This document shows positions 62,799 to 64,000 of a stretch of DNA of 64,000 nt, piece after piece. Made by a program: the position numbers and the translations under genes. Origin of the DNA: Rhodococcoides kyotonense (GTDB lineage: Bacteria > Actinomycetota > Actinomycetes > Mycobacteriales > Mycobacteriaceae); NCBI RefSeq assembly GCF_900188125.1, contig NZ_FZOW01000005.1, forward strand, positions 310,001 through 374,000, written 5' to 3'. Under the pieces are notes generated by a model. It worked only from the letters and a program-made list of their open reading frames with translations, was not told the DNA's origin and searched no databases. Within the stretch, counting starts at the first letter, position 1, and every line of letters begins with the position of its first letter.

Positions 62799-63760
62799 CG
62801 GTTGTCTTTCGAGTCGAGTGGGGCACGTGCCACGAGGGCAGCGACGGCGAGATCGGTGAGCCCGGAACCGAGGCCCTTGTAGACGGTCAGTCGGGGATCG
62901 TCGGGTCGCGTGACGTCGCGGTCGATCACCTCACCGAGCGACGGCACACTGCTGAGGTCGTTGCCGAAGTGTTCTTTCAGCTCGCGGGAAGCGCGAGTCG
63001 CGTTGTCGATGTCGTCGACGACAGTGAGGTCACTGAGGGGAAGAACCGAGGGCAACAGTTCGGCACTCGTGGGGAGAATTGCTCCGACGGCATTCAGGTG
63101 TGCGCCGCGGGCCAGCCACTCGCCGTCCAGAAACGGCTCCGTGGCCCGTGTGATCGTGGTGACGATCGGTGCTCCGGTGACGGCGTTCCTGGCTGTGTCG
63201 GCGATCTCGGTGCGAATCCCGAGCGTGCTTCCTACCAGGTCCGCGAAGGCTGTGCGGCTTTCTTCTGTCGGGCTCCATACTCGCACCAGCTCGAGGGGAC
63301 GCACATCATGTATCGCAGCGACCTGGTGGAACGCTTGACGGCCTGTACCGACGATGGCGAGTTCCGAGGCTGCGGGATCGGCGAGTATGTCGGTGGCGAG
63401 CGCTGCTGTGCAGGCTGTGCGGAGCATTCCCAGGGCACCTGCGCTCATCACAGCCAGGGTGCGGCCATCGACCGCGTCGAAGAGCGAGAGCAGTGCCGAC
63501 GCGCCGTTCGGGGTGTTCACCCAACTCTTGAACGCGACGATCTGCTGCGCGGTGTCCACAGCGCCGAGGGAATGGGCTGTGCTGGCAGTGTCGAACTGCG
63601 CCATGGTCTTGGGAATCGAGTGGGCGGTTCCACGGTGAGCCGAGACGAGTACATCGCGCAGCGCGATGATCGATGTGCGGCGGTCCACCGAAGCGATTAC
63701 CTGTTCGTCGGTGAACACCGCGATGGCGTTGTGGGTCGCCGTATCCGGGGGTGACGTCAT
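62795..63760 (-). CDS. Ornithine cyclodeaminase/mu-crystallin family protein
   Basis: A 321-residue NAD(P)-binding protein with VGTGRQAFHQVAAI (Rossmann), MSAGALGMLRTACTAALAT and VDDIDNATRAS. Family activities include ornithine cyclodeaminase and imine (pyrroline/piperideine-carboxylate) reductases. It is the first gene of the - strand cluster, divergent from the LysR gene. Together with the DapA-like protein it would suit turnover of a cyclic imine or amino acid, but this is inference. Confidence 0.88.
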   Translation of the reverse strand: MTSPPDTATHNAIAVFTDEQVIASVDRRTSIIALRDVLVSAHRGTAHSIPKTMAQFDTASTAHSLGAVDTAQQIVAFKSWVNTPNGASALLSLFDAVDGRTLAVMSAGALGMLRTACTAALATDILADPAASELAIVGTGRQAFHQVAAIHDVRPLELVRVWSPTEESRTAFADLVGSTLGIRTEIADTARNAVTGAPIVTTITRATEPFLDGEWLARGAHLNAVGAILPTSAELLPSVLPLSDLTVVDDIDNATRASRELKEHFGNDLSSVPSLGEVIDRDVTRPDDPRLTVYKGLGSGLTDLAVAALVARAPLDSKDNR

Positions 63761-63849
63761 GAATACCTCTCGTCGTTGAACCGTGGCCGCGCACTCGACA
63801 GGCCTCTTCTGTGATGTGAACTACAGTGGTGCGAATCCTGGTATAAATC

Positions 63850-63879
63850 AATTATCGAAACTTGCATGAAGAGATAATT
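63850..63879. promoter_or_regulatory. Inverted repeat in the LysR/cluster divergent promoter
   Basis: AATTATC and GATAATT (seven-base arms) are 16 bases apart in an A+T-rich stretch of an otherwise GC-rich region. It lies 20 bases before the LysR start, where LysR proteins usually bind to control themselves and the divergent genes. Confidence 0.5.
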
Positions 63880-63898
63880 TTCTGCTTATGGAGGTGCT

Positions 63899-64000
63899 GT
63901 GGACACCCAACTATCGTTTCGGCGGCTGGAAATTTTCCGATTGGTCGTGGACGAACACAGCGTCACGCGCGCAGCCGCGATCCTCATGGTTGCGCAACCT
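63899..64000 (+). CDS. LysR-family regulator, N-terminal part (cut by window edge)
   Basis: A GTG with GGAGG five bases upstream opens MDTQLSFRRLEIFRLVVDEH and SVTRAAAILMVAQP, the N-terminal winged helix of LysR-type regulators. Only 34 codons are present. Being divergent from the ornithine-cyclodeaminase-like gene, it should regulate that cluster in response to one of its substrates. Confidence 0.85.
   Translation, partial: MDTQLSFRRLEIFRLVVDEHSVTRAAAILMVAQP

Noticed and set aside
1-64000. CRISPR arrays, insertion sequences, transposases or prophage genes
   Set aside because: No regularly spaced repeats, transposase motifs or phage structural genes were seen anywhere in the window.

Overview
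The window is a stretch of a high-GC actinobacterial chromosome, most probably Rhodococcus or a close Nocardiaceae relative. The core gene order is, from memory, the order of Mycobacterium tuberculosis from about Rv2404c down to Rv2342: lepA, GH15 trehalase, subI-cysTWA, sir-cysH, hemW, hrcA, dnaJ2, rsmE, phoH, ybeY, corC-like, era, recO, uppS, zur (furB), smtB-like, glyS, a TPM-domain protein, dgt, dnaG, then a tRNA-Asn. GTG starts and 1-4 base stop/start overlaps are common, as expected for this group.

0-16 kb holds translation (lepA), carbohydrate metabolism (GH15) and a sulfate-assimilation block. The block has a SubI-CysT-CysW-CysA importer on the + strand and a Sir-CysH-CysD-CysN-CbiX operon on the - strand, which together take sulfate to sulfide and probably load the siroheme iron. 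Each operon is preceded by a short upstream ORF rich in cysteine codons (5617-5718; 15988-16092). These look like the leaderless cysteine attenuators known in mycobacteria. 16-26 kb is housekeeping: hemW, hrcA, dnaJ, rsmE, an esterase, phoH, ybeY, a CBS/CNNM protein and era.

26-42 kb is an accessory block wedged between era and recO, which are close neighbours in mycobacteria. It contains a LuxR-type regulator, a five-gene peptide-type ABC importer, two amidases each preceded by a tiny partner-like protein, and a urease system in the order ureE-ureF-ureAB(fused)-ureC-ureG-ureD. Nearly every junction overlaps, so this reads as one operon for importing and dismantling an amide- or urea-containing compound. 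Its UreC keeps all metal ligands but has a changed active-site flap and pocket. A large formylglycine sulfatase follows on the opposite strand.

42-57 kb returns to core genes: recO, uppS, a zinc-regulator pair (zur, smtB-like) with a probable operator, glyS with a strong terminator, a TPM-domain membrane protein, an ABC exporter with a DesK-type two-component system, a YdcF-like protein, dgt and dnaG.

From the tRNA-Asn (57266-57338) the sequence becomes accessory again. An XRE antitoxin-like gene is followed by an AbiEii-type toxin cut off after about 33 codons. Then comes a - strand cluster (ornithine-cyclodeaminase-like, DapA-like, FAH-like, flavin reductase, acyl-CoA ligase, degenerate RibB-like) facing a LysR gene cut by the window edge. 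Three near-identical 46-48 base palindromes, each between convergent genes, form a repeat family across the window.
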